The notes under the pieces are model-generated. The model saw only the letters and a program-made list of their open reading frames with translations, was not told where the DNA came from and ran no database searches. A stretch of 32,067 nt of DNA from a virus, in IMG/VR virus record IMGVR_UViG_3300020214_002617, positions 1 to 32,067 of that record. One strand, given 5' to 3'. This document shows positions 15,901-23,790 of the stretch, piece by piece; position 1 is the stretch's first letter, and each line of letters opens with the position of its first letter. The position numbers and the translations under genes were made by a program.

Positions 15901-16064
15901 TAGGGAAGGGCGTAGCCATCAGGAAGAGTAGATGCTATAGATTGCTCGAGAGCTAAGATGGCGTCTCGTAGGTCGTTAACGTGGGAGGCATTAACAACAG
16001 TGATATCGTTAACAAGACTGGGATCAAAGCTATCTATTTGATTAGGAAATTTAGAGGTGGTCAT
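12930..16064 (-). CDS. Giant phage tail fibre protein
   Basis: This fibre protein has 1044 residues. Two ATGs are adjacent (16067 and 16064). I choose the second because AGGGG is 5 bases upstream of it but only 2 from the first, and because MTTSKFPNQIDSFD then aligns with MTTLRFPTAVDSFD of 2713-5919. H-V-N-D-L-R-D-A-I-x-A-L-E near 28-40 completes a probable docking segment. VVHGVQGQVVGTLNQQ is also shared with the other giant. The long centre (about 200-640) consists of short T/G/S repeats (IGGNATIAGNTTISGLLTLN) typical of trimeric beta-helix shafts. A segment LGSLSYGWKDIFAKGTVYG is characteristic of phage fibres. The last 90 residues form the TLP...SDTIDG...GSW module shared with 11448-12479. 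Confidence 0.82.
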   Translation of the reverse strand: MTTSKFPNQIDSFDPSLVNDITVVNASHVNDLRDAILALEQSIASTLPDGYALPYSSLNYIQSLDNITQALSRLDSVVKLLTDQVGVNATQGNYDLNGSRIDSLFEQLIAHRISANGVDADGYVVHGVQGQVVGTLNQQHLYNKTFDSGVVFNGPKFVARGGPGDSGLRQVEIYNKDGALVSWIDEQGNAKFNNIEILGDEILAGTEKVANNLVVDGYTQLGNDPTLDYLLVKGPTTITGPISATGNITALGPDATLGNATGSAAFNYTTSSFSGNLQVGGTLNVSGLSSLGNGSEDNLSITGNTTVGGSLTTQGDLTTTGNIRLGQSSTKTLTIEVGDIDAYVGNGSGYTHFYSDFWVSGNTYLGAGSTSNNFIFGQPGGSGTFDIHALSTQVFGGLLVDDTTQINSTLTVSSNTTIGGDLTVGTALLNKPTSLYGTLLVTSAATFTSSGHFDANLSTYGSLSASAAIIGGNATIAGNTTISGLLTLNGGYQGNTYDPEIANHGGASFDVNGNLSLDGKLTVKGPIDPAALVIEMVDSEHSSVLDPLIVKDPSGSILFEVSRLGNVISSGSTIIQQNLTVQGSAIQLGTGTGTLNVDVDTILVKGTITFQDDVTFGSPTGIITIPGTLNTPIINNLDYINGINFNVFNTQFNRHVLDQNINTGLSPNMPSEASHQAQFIGFTSSQFPNVTSAHSAIIQLAGSGWQLSNTSTLKYALDQLVSDSGYLANRALSNLSSTAVNTHLSPGTNDTLNLGSLSYGWKDIFAKGTVYGTGFDTPEPHVLSIGASTGNYPVYIGSSSSSVIVRKDLAVADTAAMHQALTSRLDANYVEVLPNPTADTFQSVSTLNPPVNSTITFDSTGTLPTGIVAGTIYYVINPVSTPLPTFQVSLTQGGLPVNFSTSGSGTITARHILNIGTQRADIVNIGQTTTRVKTTGILETTTRVVKIGTVHTTSYAVQLSDYIVRFDTTSAPSSVTATLPSSPMSGMVVIIKDAGGACATLNKNIIITPSGSDTIDGASQLILNFAPYASVTLVSSGSGSWMII

Positions 16065-16094
16065 CATGTCCCCTAGTTGTAGCTCTCTTATTTA

Positions 16095-17876
16095 TTAGGA
16101 TAATTGATGTAAAAAATCCTGTAATTCTTTTGTGAGATCCTTACTAACTACTGTAGCAATCAATTGATCAAGATCCATCACTGAGTTTGTAATATCTTGA
16201 GGAGAAAATTCAGATAAATCCTGGCCTAAGAATGCTTGCTTTTGCTCAGGTGTTAGTTTAGACTGGATATATTCCTTGAAACTATTGAAGCTTAGTATTG
16301 TTGTTTCTTCATCTTCTGTAGTGTCTTCACTAACTTCAACTTCTTCAAGGAGGATTATTACTCTAGGAACTACATTACTAGCTTCTAGATGGCGATACTC
16401 GTAGCTATCGAGAGCTCTTAAATTGGCATTGAAATCTAAAATCCTATCTTGAGGTTCTTGATGCATACTATTAGTATACATTGCATATAAGTGGTTATGT
16501 AATTTCTTGGCATATTGACATGCAGTTGAAGGCTGAGTCTGTGAACCCTTACAAGTGTTGCATGTTTGTATATATGCAGATGAGCGAAGTGCTTTTACGT
16601 AGTTTGGTTGTTGCAAGCGTTGCTTAGGAGATACCTTATTATGTATTTCTGTCTGGTATACTGCTAGTGCTTGCATGAACGCTTTTTTAGTTGAATCCAT
16701 CTTGCTAATTTTTACCAATTCATCAAGATCTTCTTCATCGAGATGTGTTTGTAAAGAGCTTAGTAGTTGCTCCAGAGTGTCTTCAGTGGTAGTAGATACA
16801 GTGTCGTGGAGGGATTTGCCTTTATCTTGAGACGAACTCTTACTCGAAACAGTAGTGTCGAGGCTAATCTCATTTACTAATTTCTTTTGTCTAGTATAGA
16901 TTTGTTTTTGAAGCTTTTCGAGCTCTCTTGCTTCTTCCATTGTGAGTGGTTGTTTCTCTTGAAGAAATTTTACTTTTTCTAGAAGAGAATAATCTTGTTT
17001 AGTAAAGCGACCAAGAGCTTTATTGAGTTTGCCAATGAGATTCATAACTACTTTTTGCGGTCCTCTAGCTCGAAGAGCGGCTCCTACAACATTAGGCTTT
17101 AGCGTAAAAGTACAATGTAAAACTGGTTGATTATTTTCAATCTCAAGATTTCTAAGAGGAGAATCAGCAGTAATCCATTTGCTTACTTCGGGAGTTAAAA
17201 GTACTTGAAATGCAATAGTGCCATTTGAAACAACAAACGTAGTACCCTGTGAAGTTTCGCTTGTGATTGTAGTGCCTGGAGGGGAGGGTTCAGGTAGTTT
17301 TATTCCTTCTACTGGTTGAACAAAATTGTGCCTGTCATTTTGGAGATTAGCTTCGCTAGTCAGTGTCGATTTATCTACTACAAAAAGAGGGGCGCTGACT
17401 CCACATTCACTGCAATATGGGCAGAAAGGAATATTAATGCCATCTTTATTGGGTTGAGTTGTATTAATTAGTTGAGCAGTAGCTGTAGCGTCTTGAGTAT
17501 AACGAAATTGTTCGGAGCGAGAACCATCAAGGGCTAGATCTTGAAGAAATGATTTGGAAAGTTCTACATATACATCGTTGGCAAGTTCGTCTACTTTTTT
17601 ACCTGTTTGTAGTAAAACTTTTTCAGTATTAGGGCTTAAACGTTTGCCTAGTAGTTGTCCCTTGATCCATCGAAGCAGGGCTCCATCGAAATTTTTCCTA
17701 TTTATGGAATAAATAAGAGCGATTAGGTCTGGTATGTGTTGTGGGCTACCGAGCATTTTTAATATGTCGTCTTCGGACATATTCTTTGCTACTTCTTGTA
17801 GGTCTTTAGAAACGAGATTAACATCGAAGTGACCAATCTGCTTTGGGTGAGCTCTAACAAATCGATATAACTTCAT
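16095..17876 (-). CDS. Hypothetical virion-type protein with two cysteine clusters
   Basis: I do not recognise this 593-residue protein. The first 130 residues are helical. A cysteine cluster, CPYCSEC (152, 155, 158), is followed by a beta-rich domain (about 165-275). Helices follow, with a coiled-coil-like stretch near 295-340 (EEARELEKLQKQIYTRQKKL). A second cluster lies at C439, C442 and C453 (CNTCKGSQTQPSTAC). The two clusters together could bind zinc or form an iron-sulphur site. A segment at 510-527 is acidic. ATG at 17876 directly follows the TAG of the upstream gene, with AGGAAG in that gene's end, so translation is probably coupled. A structural or assembly role is inferred only from position next to the fibre genes. 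Confidence 0.65.
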   Translation of the reverse strand: MKLYRFVRAHPKQIGHFDVNLVSKDLQEVAKNMSEDDILKMLGSPQHIPDLIALIYSINRKNFDGALLRWIKGQLLGKRLSPNTEKVLLQTGKKVDELANDVYVELSKSFLQDLALDGSRSEQFRYTQDATATAQLINTTQPNKDGINIPFCPYCSECGVSAPLFVVDKSTLTSEANLQNDRHNFVQPVEGIKLPEPSPPGTTITSETSQGTTFVVSNGTIAFQVLLTPEVSKWITADSPLRNLEIENNQPVLHCTFTLKPNVVGAALRARGPQKVVMNLIGKLNKALGRFTKQDYSLLEKVKFLQEKQPLTMEEARELEKLQKQIYTRQKKLVNEISLDTTVSSKSSSQDKGKSLHDTVSTTTEDTLEQLLSSLQTHLDEEDLDELVKISKMDSTKKAFMQALAVYQTEIHNKVSPKQRLQQPNYVKALRSSAYIQTCNTCKGSQTQPSTACQYAKKLHNHLYAMYTNSMHQEPQDRILDFNANLRALDSYEYRHLEASNVVPRVIILLEEVEVSEDTTEDEETTILSFNSFKEYIQSKLTPEQKQAFLGQDLSEFSPQDITNSVMDLDQLIATVVSKDLTKELQDFLHQLS

Positions 17877-17877
17877 G

Positions 17878-20007
17878 CTACTTCCTTAAGGAATTTAAAA
17901 TATAAGTAATTTTTGCTTGAACTTTTGGTGAAGCAATCTTCTTGAGGCGAGTAATGCTTGAAGCTGCAAGTGGTAGCTCTTCGGAAGTTGGAAGAGGTGC
18001 CTGTGTTTTTTGTTCTTTAGCTTCTGGCAACTTATCAACCCAAGCCATCACTTTAGTAACTATGAGATCAACCATTTCCTTGTCGTTTTGCAATTCTTCT
18101 AACATTTCACTAACAAGAGCTTGTTTAAGATCTTTTTCAGAAGTAAACGGATGCCCCTTAGAGTCCATAAATTGAGGTACTTCGGCTGCAAATTTGTGTA
18201 AGTATGTTGCGGTGCTTTGCTTTTTAATTAAAGAAGTCCAATCGATAGAAGAGGATTGAGGTGATTCTGAGCTTGTTGATGGTGCTGGTGACTGTTTTGG
18301 TGAAGGTTTACCAAATTGCTTAGTTTTCCCAACTTGACTTGCGAAGGAGGACCACCAAGGGGTCGTAGAAGAGCGAGGAGCTAGACCATAATTAGGTTGA
18401 GCAGTGAAGTCTAATCGGTCTTTGTTGTCTTTTCTGATCTCGTACTCTTTCCCGTCAACTACTACTTTTCTATTTAGAACATCGTCTAGTGTTACTTTTA
18501 CATTTTTCCCTTCTATTTGAAGATAACCTAAGACTGGATTACCATGCATGGTCGCCATAAGGTCGTCGCTTAGATCTATGAGATAGTTTTCGATGTCTTC
18601 TACCTCTGCTCCAGCTGAAAGATTGTATGTCTTAGGTTGATAGCTATCATTAGCTTGATTTTTAACATAGATAGGTTCATCTCCAATTTTAACCGAAGAG
18701 AGTGGTCTTTGTACCTCTTTGGAAGATGTTTGAATCTGAAGAGAATCTAAAATCTCTTTGTAGCTATCTGGATCTATCATTTTGCGACCATCGGCTCTTA
18801 CAGTTGCCTTGTCTGCTAATTGTTTTTCGAAAAGAGTTTTTTGCGCTTCATCAGTAAAAACAGGCTTCGACTCGGTAAAAGGACTAAAAGATTGCATTAA
18901 GGCGAAGCTTGCTATAGGATAGCCACTTGAAAAGGCGATTGGATGCTTAACCCCGTATTCTTTAGATAGATGATGCCTTAACGAACCTTCTGCAACAAGT
19001 TGTATTATTTTACGACGATAGCTTGCTGGAAAGCGTTTCATTATACTAGGAATTTCTTTAGGATTCACAGCCTTATCTTCGCGGCTGAAAGGTAATGTTA
19101 TCCCCTTTGTAACTAGATCGTGAAGCTTGGTGAGCTCTACTCTTAACATATTGAGCTTAGGATCTTTGGTTTTTTCATATTCTTTAGAAATAAAGGAAAG
19201 CCAACCATCCCATTCCATATCTGGAGTTCTAACTAAGGGAAGTTCTTGATTTAATTGATTGATAAGATCAACAGCGATTGCGTCAGCTAGCGCTGGCTTG
19301 TGTGCTACATAGTTTAATATAGTAACTTTAATAGGAGCATTTTCTACGGGACGTGTATCTTGAAAGCTTGTAAACTTAAAACCTAAGCGTGCGATACTAT
19401 AAGGACGCTCAGTAGATTCAGCCGTGAACTCCTTTAGTAGCTCTTGTACTTGTTCGGAAGTAGGCTTATCGGTAACTGGAAGATTGAGAATTTTACCTTC
19501 TCCAGCTTTTTGAAGAAGTAGTAGACGGGATGCTTGCTGAGATAGAACAAATTCGTTAGCGTCATCTATTCCATTGTTATTTAAGTCGTGTTTTAAATTT
19601 TCTTTGTCGCTCTTAAGTTTTTTTAACTCTTCAGCTTCGTCAGGAGAAATAACAAACGGTGAAGGACTATCTTGCGTATGCTTATTTTTAGCCTTACCCA
19701 TGAACTCTAGAGCTTGAGAACCTAAACCTTCCTTATCTGCAAGAGCTATATTTTCTTCTTGTGTTCTAATTTTACCTGCAGCTGTTTTTTCAGACGCAGC
19801 TCTTTTGAGAGTCGATAATTCTTTGGATGTTAGCCCATGACGGGAAGCGAAATCTTGTAGAGCGTCTTCTACTGAAGACCACTTAGCTAAGGTTTTACCT
19901 TCTTGTATGAGACGGACTTGGTCAACATAGCTAGCCTCAATGTGCTTTGCAAGTTTAGTTATCTTTTCGCTTTGAAGAAATTTATCTAACCATCCATCTC
20001 TTTTCAT
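17878..20007 (-). CDS. Hypothetical large virion-type protein with an EF-hand-like loop
   Basis: I do not recognise this 709-residue protein. Its start is MKRDGWLDKF, with GGAG before the ATG. Residues 122-140 are charged and helical and lead into DLNNNGIDDANE (141-152). The spacing D-x-N-x-N-G...D...E fits a calcium-binding EF-hand or dockerin-type loop, although position 8 is D rather than hydrophobic. The middle (about 190-470) appears to be mixed alpha/beta. Residues about 560-590 are S/P-rich, like a linker. KFA (605-607) and KIA (690-692) match a short motif recurring in neighbouring products. Two bases separate it from the upstream gene. Function unknown. Confidence 0.65.
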   Translation of the reverse strand: MKRDGWLDKFLQSEKITKLAKHIEASYVDQVRLIQEGKTLAKWSSVEDALQDFASRHGLTSKELSTLKRAASEKTAAGKIRTQEENIALADKEGLGSQALEFMGKAKNKHTQDSPSPFVISPDEAEELKKLKSDKENLKHDLNNNGIDDANEFVLSQQASRLLLLQKAGEGKILNLPVTDKPTSEQVQELLKEFTAESTERPYSIARLGFKFTSFQDTRPVENAPIKVTILNYVAHKPALADAIAVDLINQLNQELPLVRTPDMEWDGWLSFISKEYEKTKDPKLNMLRVELTKLHDLVTKGITLPFSREDKAVNPKEIPSIMKRFPASYRRKIIQLVAEGSLRHHLSKEYGVKHPIAFSSGYPIASFALMQSFSPFTESKPVFTDEAQKTLFEKQLADKATVRADGRKMIDPDSYKEILDSLQIQTSSKEVQRPLSSVKIGDEPIYVKNQANDSYQPKTYNLSAGAEVEDIENYLIDLSDDLMATMHGNPVLGYLQIEGKNVKVTLDDVLNRKVVVDGKEYEIRKDNKDRLDFTAQPNYGLAPRSSTTPWWSSFASQVGKTKQFGKPSPKQSPAPSTSSESPQSSSIDWTSLIKKQSTATYLHKFAAEVPQFMDSKGHPFTSEKDLKQALVSEMLEELQNDKEMVDLIVTKVMAWVDKLPEAKEQKTQAPLPTSEELPLAASSITRLKKIASPKVQAKITYILNSLRK

Positions 20008-20009
20008 AG

Positions 20010-20741
20010 TTACTCCACTTCACGACCTAAAATTTTATCACCTAAATGATGCTGTGCCTCTTCTTTTTGAAGAGCTGTAAGCATGTGGTCATCCAGAAAT
20101 TGTCTAAATTTGTTAAACCATTCACTGAGCGACTCTGGATTGCGGCGATCAAGCATTATATCGTTTTTCCAAAGCGCCCAAAAAATATTAGCAAGCGTCT
20201 TTGGATTAGATTCATCTTTGATTGCTGCGGATTTTAGTAAAGATGCTGTTTTTTGTTGTAGAAGAGTTTTCACTCGAAATTGAAAATACTCTCTAGCAAG
20301 CATAGTTTCAAATGAATCTAGATGACCATACTCAGTAAGGAAACTATTGAACTTGGTAGACCACTTGTTGAGTGTTTCTTGTGGATCTGTACTAAAATCA
20401 AATGCAATTTGCTCTATGTACGGAGCTAAAAAGATATCTACAACCTTTTTAGGACTATGATGTTTAATAGCAGCTTCGCTAAACTTGGTAAGTCCTGTTG
20501 TGGTATTAGCTTTTGTGCGACTAGTGTAGGTATAAGAGGGAGTTTCTGGAGAGACGTTATATGGACCCTTCCAGTAGGTGTGAAGAGGACCTTCTTCTGA
20601 TGGCATACCAAACTCCTTTAGAACCGACTTAACCCAACTATACTTTTCTGGATATTGCTCCATTAAGTGTAGAAGAAAGCGTGCTTGAGCTTTTGAGTCA
20701 AATCCTTTTGACTTGATTGGGTTGTAGGCTTTTTTATCCAT
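20010..20741 (-). CDS. Hypothetical helical protein with an internal repeat
   Basis: This 243-residue helical protein contains two copies of a segment of about 40 residues, 96-135 and 179-217. Both follow the pattern PKxxxxIFxAxxxxxI-xxD, then PExLxxWxxKFxxFL. A looser version occurs in the next two upstream genes (20741-21187 and 21234-21893). ATG at 20741 overlaps the TAA of the upstream gene by one base (TAATG), so the two are probably translated in series. Basic and K/A-rich stretches (LQQKTASLLKSAAIKDE) lie between the repeats. Family and function are unknown to me. Confidence 0.65.
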   Translation of the reverse strand: MDKKAYNPIKSKGFDSKAQARFLLHLMEQYPEKYSWVKSVLKEFGMPSEEGPLHTYWKGPYNVSPETPSYTYTSRTKANTTTGLTKFSEAAIKHHSPKKVVDIFLAPYIEQIAFDFSTDPQETLNKWSTKFNSFLTEYGHLDSFETMLAREYFQFRVKTLLQQKTASLLKSAAIKDESNPKTLANIFWALWKNDIMLDRRNPESLSEWFNKFRQFLDDHMLTALQKEEAQHHLGDKILGREVE

Positions 20742-21187
20742 TATAGGTATTCGCGTTCTTTTAGTTGCTTTAAAAAAATGAATTCTTGGTACTCGTTGAG
20801 TTTATATTTATTCACTAAGCTGCGAAACCAGCCATTAATGTCTTGCGCATTTTCGATTTTTTTAGATTCAAATTCTTCACAAACTGTAGTTAGAAAATCT
20901 TCGTCACTGATTGATTCGCAAGGAAATGATCTTAAATCAGAACTTAAAAAGTACGAAGCGCCTGTACCATTTCTCTCTTCTTTATAGATTGCAAATTTTT
21001 GTTCATTTTCTTTTAACCATTTAAAAATATTATTAGCTACATAAATTGCTTGGTTAAAATTTTCACCTCGATAGAAGGTATTTATGCTTGAACCCTCAAG
21101 CTCTACTACATAAAAAAGATTGCGATCTTCTTCGGTTCTTAAAACTAAAGTAAGAATAGGCGTATCAGATGCAAATTCGTTAATCAA
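20741..21187 (-). CDS. Hypothetical protein, TTG start
   Basis: This 148-residue protein has an N-terminal half that looks mixed alpha/beta (DTPILTLVLRTEEDRNLFYV, VELEGSSINTFYRGENF) and a helical C-terminus. The C-terminus contains DINGWFRSLVNKYKLNEYQE, related to the repeat in 20010-20741 and to the end of 21234-21893. The start is TTG at 21187: a GAGGAAAG site lies 5-6 bases upstream, whereas the nearby ATG is in another frame and stops after five codons. The stop overlaps the next start by one base. Function unknown. Confidence 0.62.
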   Translation of the reverse strand: MINEFASDTPILTLVLRTEEDRNLFYVVELEGSSINTFYRGENFNQAIYVANNIFKWLKENEQKFAIYKEERNGTGASYFLSSDLRSFPCESISDEDFLTTVCEEFESKKIENAQDINGWFRSLVNKYKLNEYQEFIFLKQLKEREYL

Positions 21188-21233
21188 AGAACTTTCCTCA
21201 TACTAATTAACTATCTGTATTTCTATTATTGCT

Positions 21234-21893
21234 TTAGGCGAAGTATGTCTCGGCCATATCTTCATGATTAACTGGGCTAGATCTTATAGTATGACCCATA
21301 TCGTTTAAGATGAAGTGAAGCTCGAGTTTTTCTCGATCAGTTAGCTTATAGCGCTCGTTGAGTTTTTCAAAAAGATCTTCTATATTTTTACCTTGCGAAA
21401 CTTTCGCATTAACTAAAATACGAGCTAAGCTAAAGATAAAAGGATTTACGTAGTAAACAAATTTAGAAGATTTAGTAGCAGTTTTTACTAGACCGCTTTC
21501 GACTGTATGAGCTATTTGCTCTAAGCCAAACTCAATTCCTTCTTCAATAAGATCAAGAGTTCTTAACTGATCCTCATTAAGATCGGCATAGGGAGCGTCT
21601 TGCTCAACACCACTAATTAGTTCGGCTTGAATATTTTTTAAATACTTGGCTGTACGACGAAGAGCATTAACGGAGCCGTCATATGTAGGAGGTAGATTAC
21701 GAGAAGCATTGACTATATAGTTAGTAAATTCTTGTGGATTTTGCCATTCTGTATACTCGACAAGCTCAGTTTCGGACTCATCCACTGTAACCGGCTCGGA
21801 TTCAAGATCATCTTCTGAGGCAAAAACAACATGATTTGTTACTAGATCATCTTCAGAAACAGAAAGATCTTGATTTATTTCCGTGTTAGTCAT
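21234..21893 (-). CDS. Hypothetical protein with acidic N-terminus
   Basis: The protein has 219 residues. Residues 1-50 are strongly acidic (SEDDL, ASEDDLESEPVTVDESETEL) and probably disordered. The rest is helical. Residues 133-215 (GLVKTATKSSKFVYYVNPFI onward) end with NIEDLFEKLNERYKLTDREK, which aligns with the C-terminus of 20741-21187 (WF-SL-NKYKL) and loosely with the repeats of 20010-20741. GGAGC precedes the ATG, and gaps of 46 and 59 bases flank it. That is wider than usual for this cluster, so a minor promoter is possible. Function unknown. Confidence 0.62.
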   Translation of the reverse strand: MTNTEINQDLSVSEDDLVTNHVVFASEDDLESEPVTVDESETELVEYTEWQNPQEFTNYIVNASRNLPPTYDGSVNALRRTAKYLKNIQAELISGVEQDAPYADLNEDQLRTLDLIEEGIEFGLEQIAHTVESGLVKTATKSSKFVYYVNPFIFSLARILVNAKVSQGKNIEDLFEKLNERYKLTDREKLELHFILNDMGHTIRSSPVNHEDMAETYFA

Positions 21894-21952
21894 TTCTAGC
21901 TCCTTTTATTGGTAGTCAGATATCTCGTTTATTCTTTTAAAATCAATAGCAG

Positions 21953-22696
21953 CTAGCTACGCTTAGTGAACGGTTTTAAACCTGCTAGACTCCAAAAGTT
22001 AAGCTGATTTTGCTGTTGATATGGAACTGGAGATTCGTAGCTCCAACCACTCCATATACTGGGGGATGTTGGGTATGAATGATGCATTTTTAAACTTTTT
22101 TTTGGAACAATGCATTTTTCTCTTTCTTCTAGAGATTCTGCATTTAAAAGACATTCGTCTTCTTGCTGTTTTTTATCTTTTTCTTTAGCTATTTTTTGCA
22201 ATGGAAAGGTAAGATTGTAATCTTTTTCTAGTTGATATACTAAACTTGCCTTTTCCTGCTCTGGTAATCCTAGTAATAGGCCCTGTATTGACTTAATAAT
22301 TTCTGCTTCGGGAAGAGATTCGTCTTGAACTATTTGCTCTAAAGTCTTGTATAGATTGTTGTCATTTTTTTGTGCCGATGCGAGCTTGTGCAGTATCTTG
22401 TAGCTAGAAAGTACAGAGCTTATTGGGTCCTCTTTAGAAAAAGAAATAAGCTTAGCTTCAATATCTCTTTGGATAATATCCACATCCGAAGCAGCTGTAA
22501 TAAATCCGTAAGTTTCAAGATTAGATTTTAAACTGTTAAGGTCGTGATGAGCTTTTTTAAATTGATTAATAAGATATTGCTGCTCTTCTATGAAGGCTGC
22601 ATCAGTTGCTATGGGATAGAGTTTAGCAGCAAGCGTGTACTCGCCTCTTCTTTCTAAAAGGTTAATAGTGGATTGAATTTTAGTTAATAGACTCAT
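21953..22696 (-). CDS. Hypothetical helical protein
   Basis: This 247-residue protein is almost wholly helical up to about 175. It contains two short hairpin-like motifs with a central glycine: LLERRGEYTLAAKLYPIA (13-30) and LETYGFITAASDVDIIQRD (60-78). Similar motifs occur in 23783-25348. Lysine-hydrophobic-alanine motifs are at 104-106 (HKLAS) and 168-170 (QKIAK). Two cysteines (182, 195) lie in a charged segment, and the last 45 residues are P/S/W-rich and probably extended. ATG at 22696 overlaps the TGA of the upstream gene (ATGA), indicating coupled translation. Function unknown. Confidence 0.63.
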   Translation of the reverse strand: MSLLTKIQSTINLLERRGEYTLAAKLYPIATDAAFIEEQQYLINQFKKAHHDLNSLKSNLETYGFITAASDVDIIQRDIEAKLISFSKEDPISSVLSSYKILHKLASAQKNDNNLYKTLEQIVQDESLPEAEIIKSIQGLLLGLPEQEKASLVYQLEKDYNLTFPLQKIAKEKDKKQQEDECLLNAESLEEREKCIVPKKSLKMHHSYPTSPSIWSGWSYESPVPYQQQNQLNFWSLAGLKPFTKRS

Positions 22697-23790
22697 TTTG
22701 CTTCTTCTGTTTTAAACCTTTTATACCCTTTAAGTGAGGGATCGTAAACGAGACCTTCTGCTGTAGCAATTTGCTGCATTATCTCGTTATGAGACCAAAA
22801 TCCTGCCTTTTTTAATTCGCTATATTTATTTAATAATTCTTGTAATTTTTCAGGTGTTAGTAACTGAATTTTTTTATTGTACCTAAACAGTGATGTTAGA
22901 TTAATTGCTACATTGCTTGTGCGATTTTTGATTTCTTCGTCCTGTTTTTGCCAGTATTTATCTTCTAATCCAACTACAGAAGATAAGGGGGTACCATAAA
23001 GAGCGTAGTCTGTAACTATATCTTTTGACACGTCTTCTTCTAGGGCCCATCCTATGACAGATCCTATAGCTATACCGGCTAGGGCGGATAGTGTGGCGAT
23101 GGCGGTCCAAATGCCGATGGCGGATGCAGCAGCACCTGCTCGTTGAAGTGCAAGAGCCATTCGTCCAATTTGTACTGCTTCTTGAGCTGCGACTCCAGCT
23201 CTTTGCGCTGTAGCAGCAGCATTTGCGCTATTAACGCTTGCGTTGCTTATGGAGGCGACTGTTGCTATTTGTGAAGGTCCAAGTTGTAAAGCACCTCTAA
23301 TTAAGGACATTATCCAGCGACGGGGAACGGCGGCGGCTAGAAGAGTTTTTATGGTATTGAGTATAAATAAGAGTGTGACGTTTCCAAATTTCTTTACAAC
23401 AAAATGTAGACCTATCCCTGTACCCATAGCTGCTGCGTCTTTAGCGTTTCCTTGAAGTGCCTGCATACCTCCGAGTAGAAGGCTGATTTTAGGGCTGAAA
23501 ATGCCAAAAGCGACCTCAGCAAGTATTTGTAATTCAGGAAGATATTGTTTATATTTGTTGTAAATTTCAGCGACGTTTGAAAGGGTCCACGACAAAGCAG
23601 TATCGCTAACATTTGTAACTAAAGATCCTTCTTCCTTTTTCATCTTTTCATAAAGTTCGCGATCAGTTCTCTTTAAAAACTCCATATCTACAGAGGCAAA
23701 GTGCACTGGAACTACAGGAGTAGAGCGCTGAAGACTTTGTAGTGTATCTAGTTGAGCTAGAAGGTTAGTGTAATATGCTGCACTAGACAT
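22693..23790 (-). CDS. Hydrophobic alanine/glycine-rich protein, possible membrane-active virion protein
   Basis: This 365-residue protein has a soluble helical N-terminus (1-90) and C-terminus (255-365) around a hydrophobic core. Likely membrane segments are about 137-155 (NVTLLFILNTIKTLLAAAV) and a long one at 221-250 (AASAIGIWTAIATLSALAGI, then AIGSVIGWAL), with weaker ones near 95-130. The helix at 190-220 is alanine-rich (AAATAQRAGVAAQEAV). In a structural cluster such a protein could be a pilot or injected pore protein acting on the host membrane; that is inference. It is too short and has the wrong pattern for a typical tape-measure protein. AGGAT precedes the ATG. It overlaps 23783-25348 by 8 bases and 21953-22696 by 4. 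Confidence 0.65.
   Translation of the reverse strand: MSSAAYYTNLLAQLDTLQSLQRSTPVVPVHFASVDMEFLKRTDRELYEKMKKEEGSLVTNVSDTALSWTLSNVAEIYNKYKQYLPELQILAEVAFGIFSPKISLLLGGMQALQGNAKDAAAMGTGIGLHFVVKKFGNVTLLFILNTIKTLLAAAVPRRWIMSLIRGALQLGPSQIATVASISNASVNSANAAATAQRAGVAAQEAVQIGRMALALQRAGAAASAIGIWTAIATLSALAGIAIGSVIGWALEEDVSKDIVTDYALYGTPLSSVVGLEDKYWQKQDEEIKNRTSNVAINLTSLFRYNKKIQLLTPEKLQELLNKYSELKKAGFWSHNEIMQQIATAEGLVYDPSLKGYKRFKTEEAK

Noticed and set aside
16065-16067. First of two adjacent ATGs as start of the giant fibre
   Set aside because: The AGGGG site is only 2 bases from it, and the alignment with the other giant fibre begins at the second methionine.
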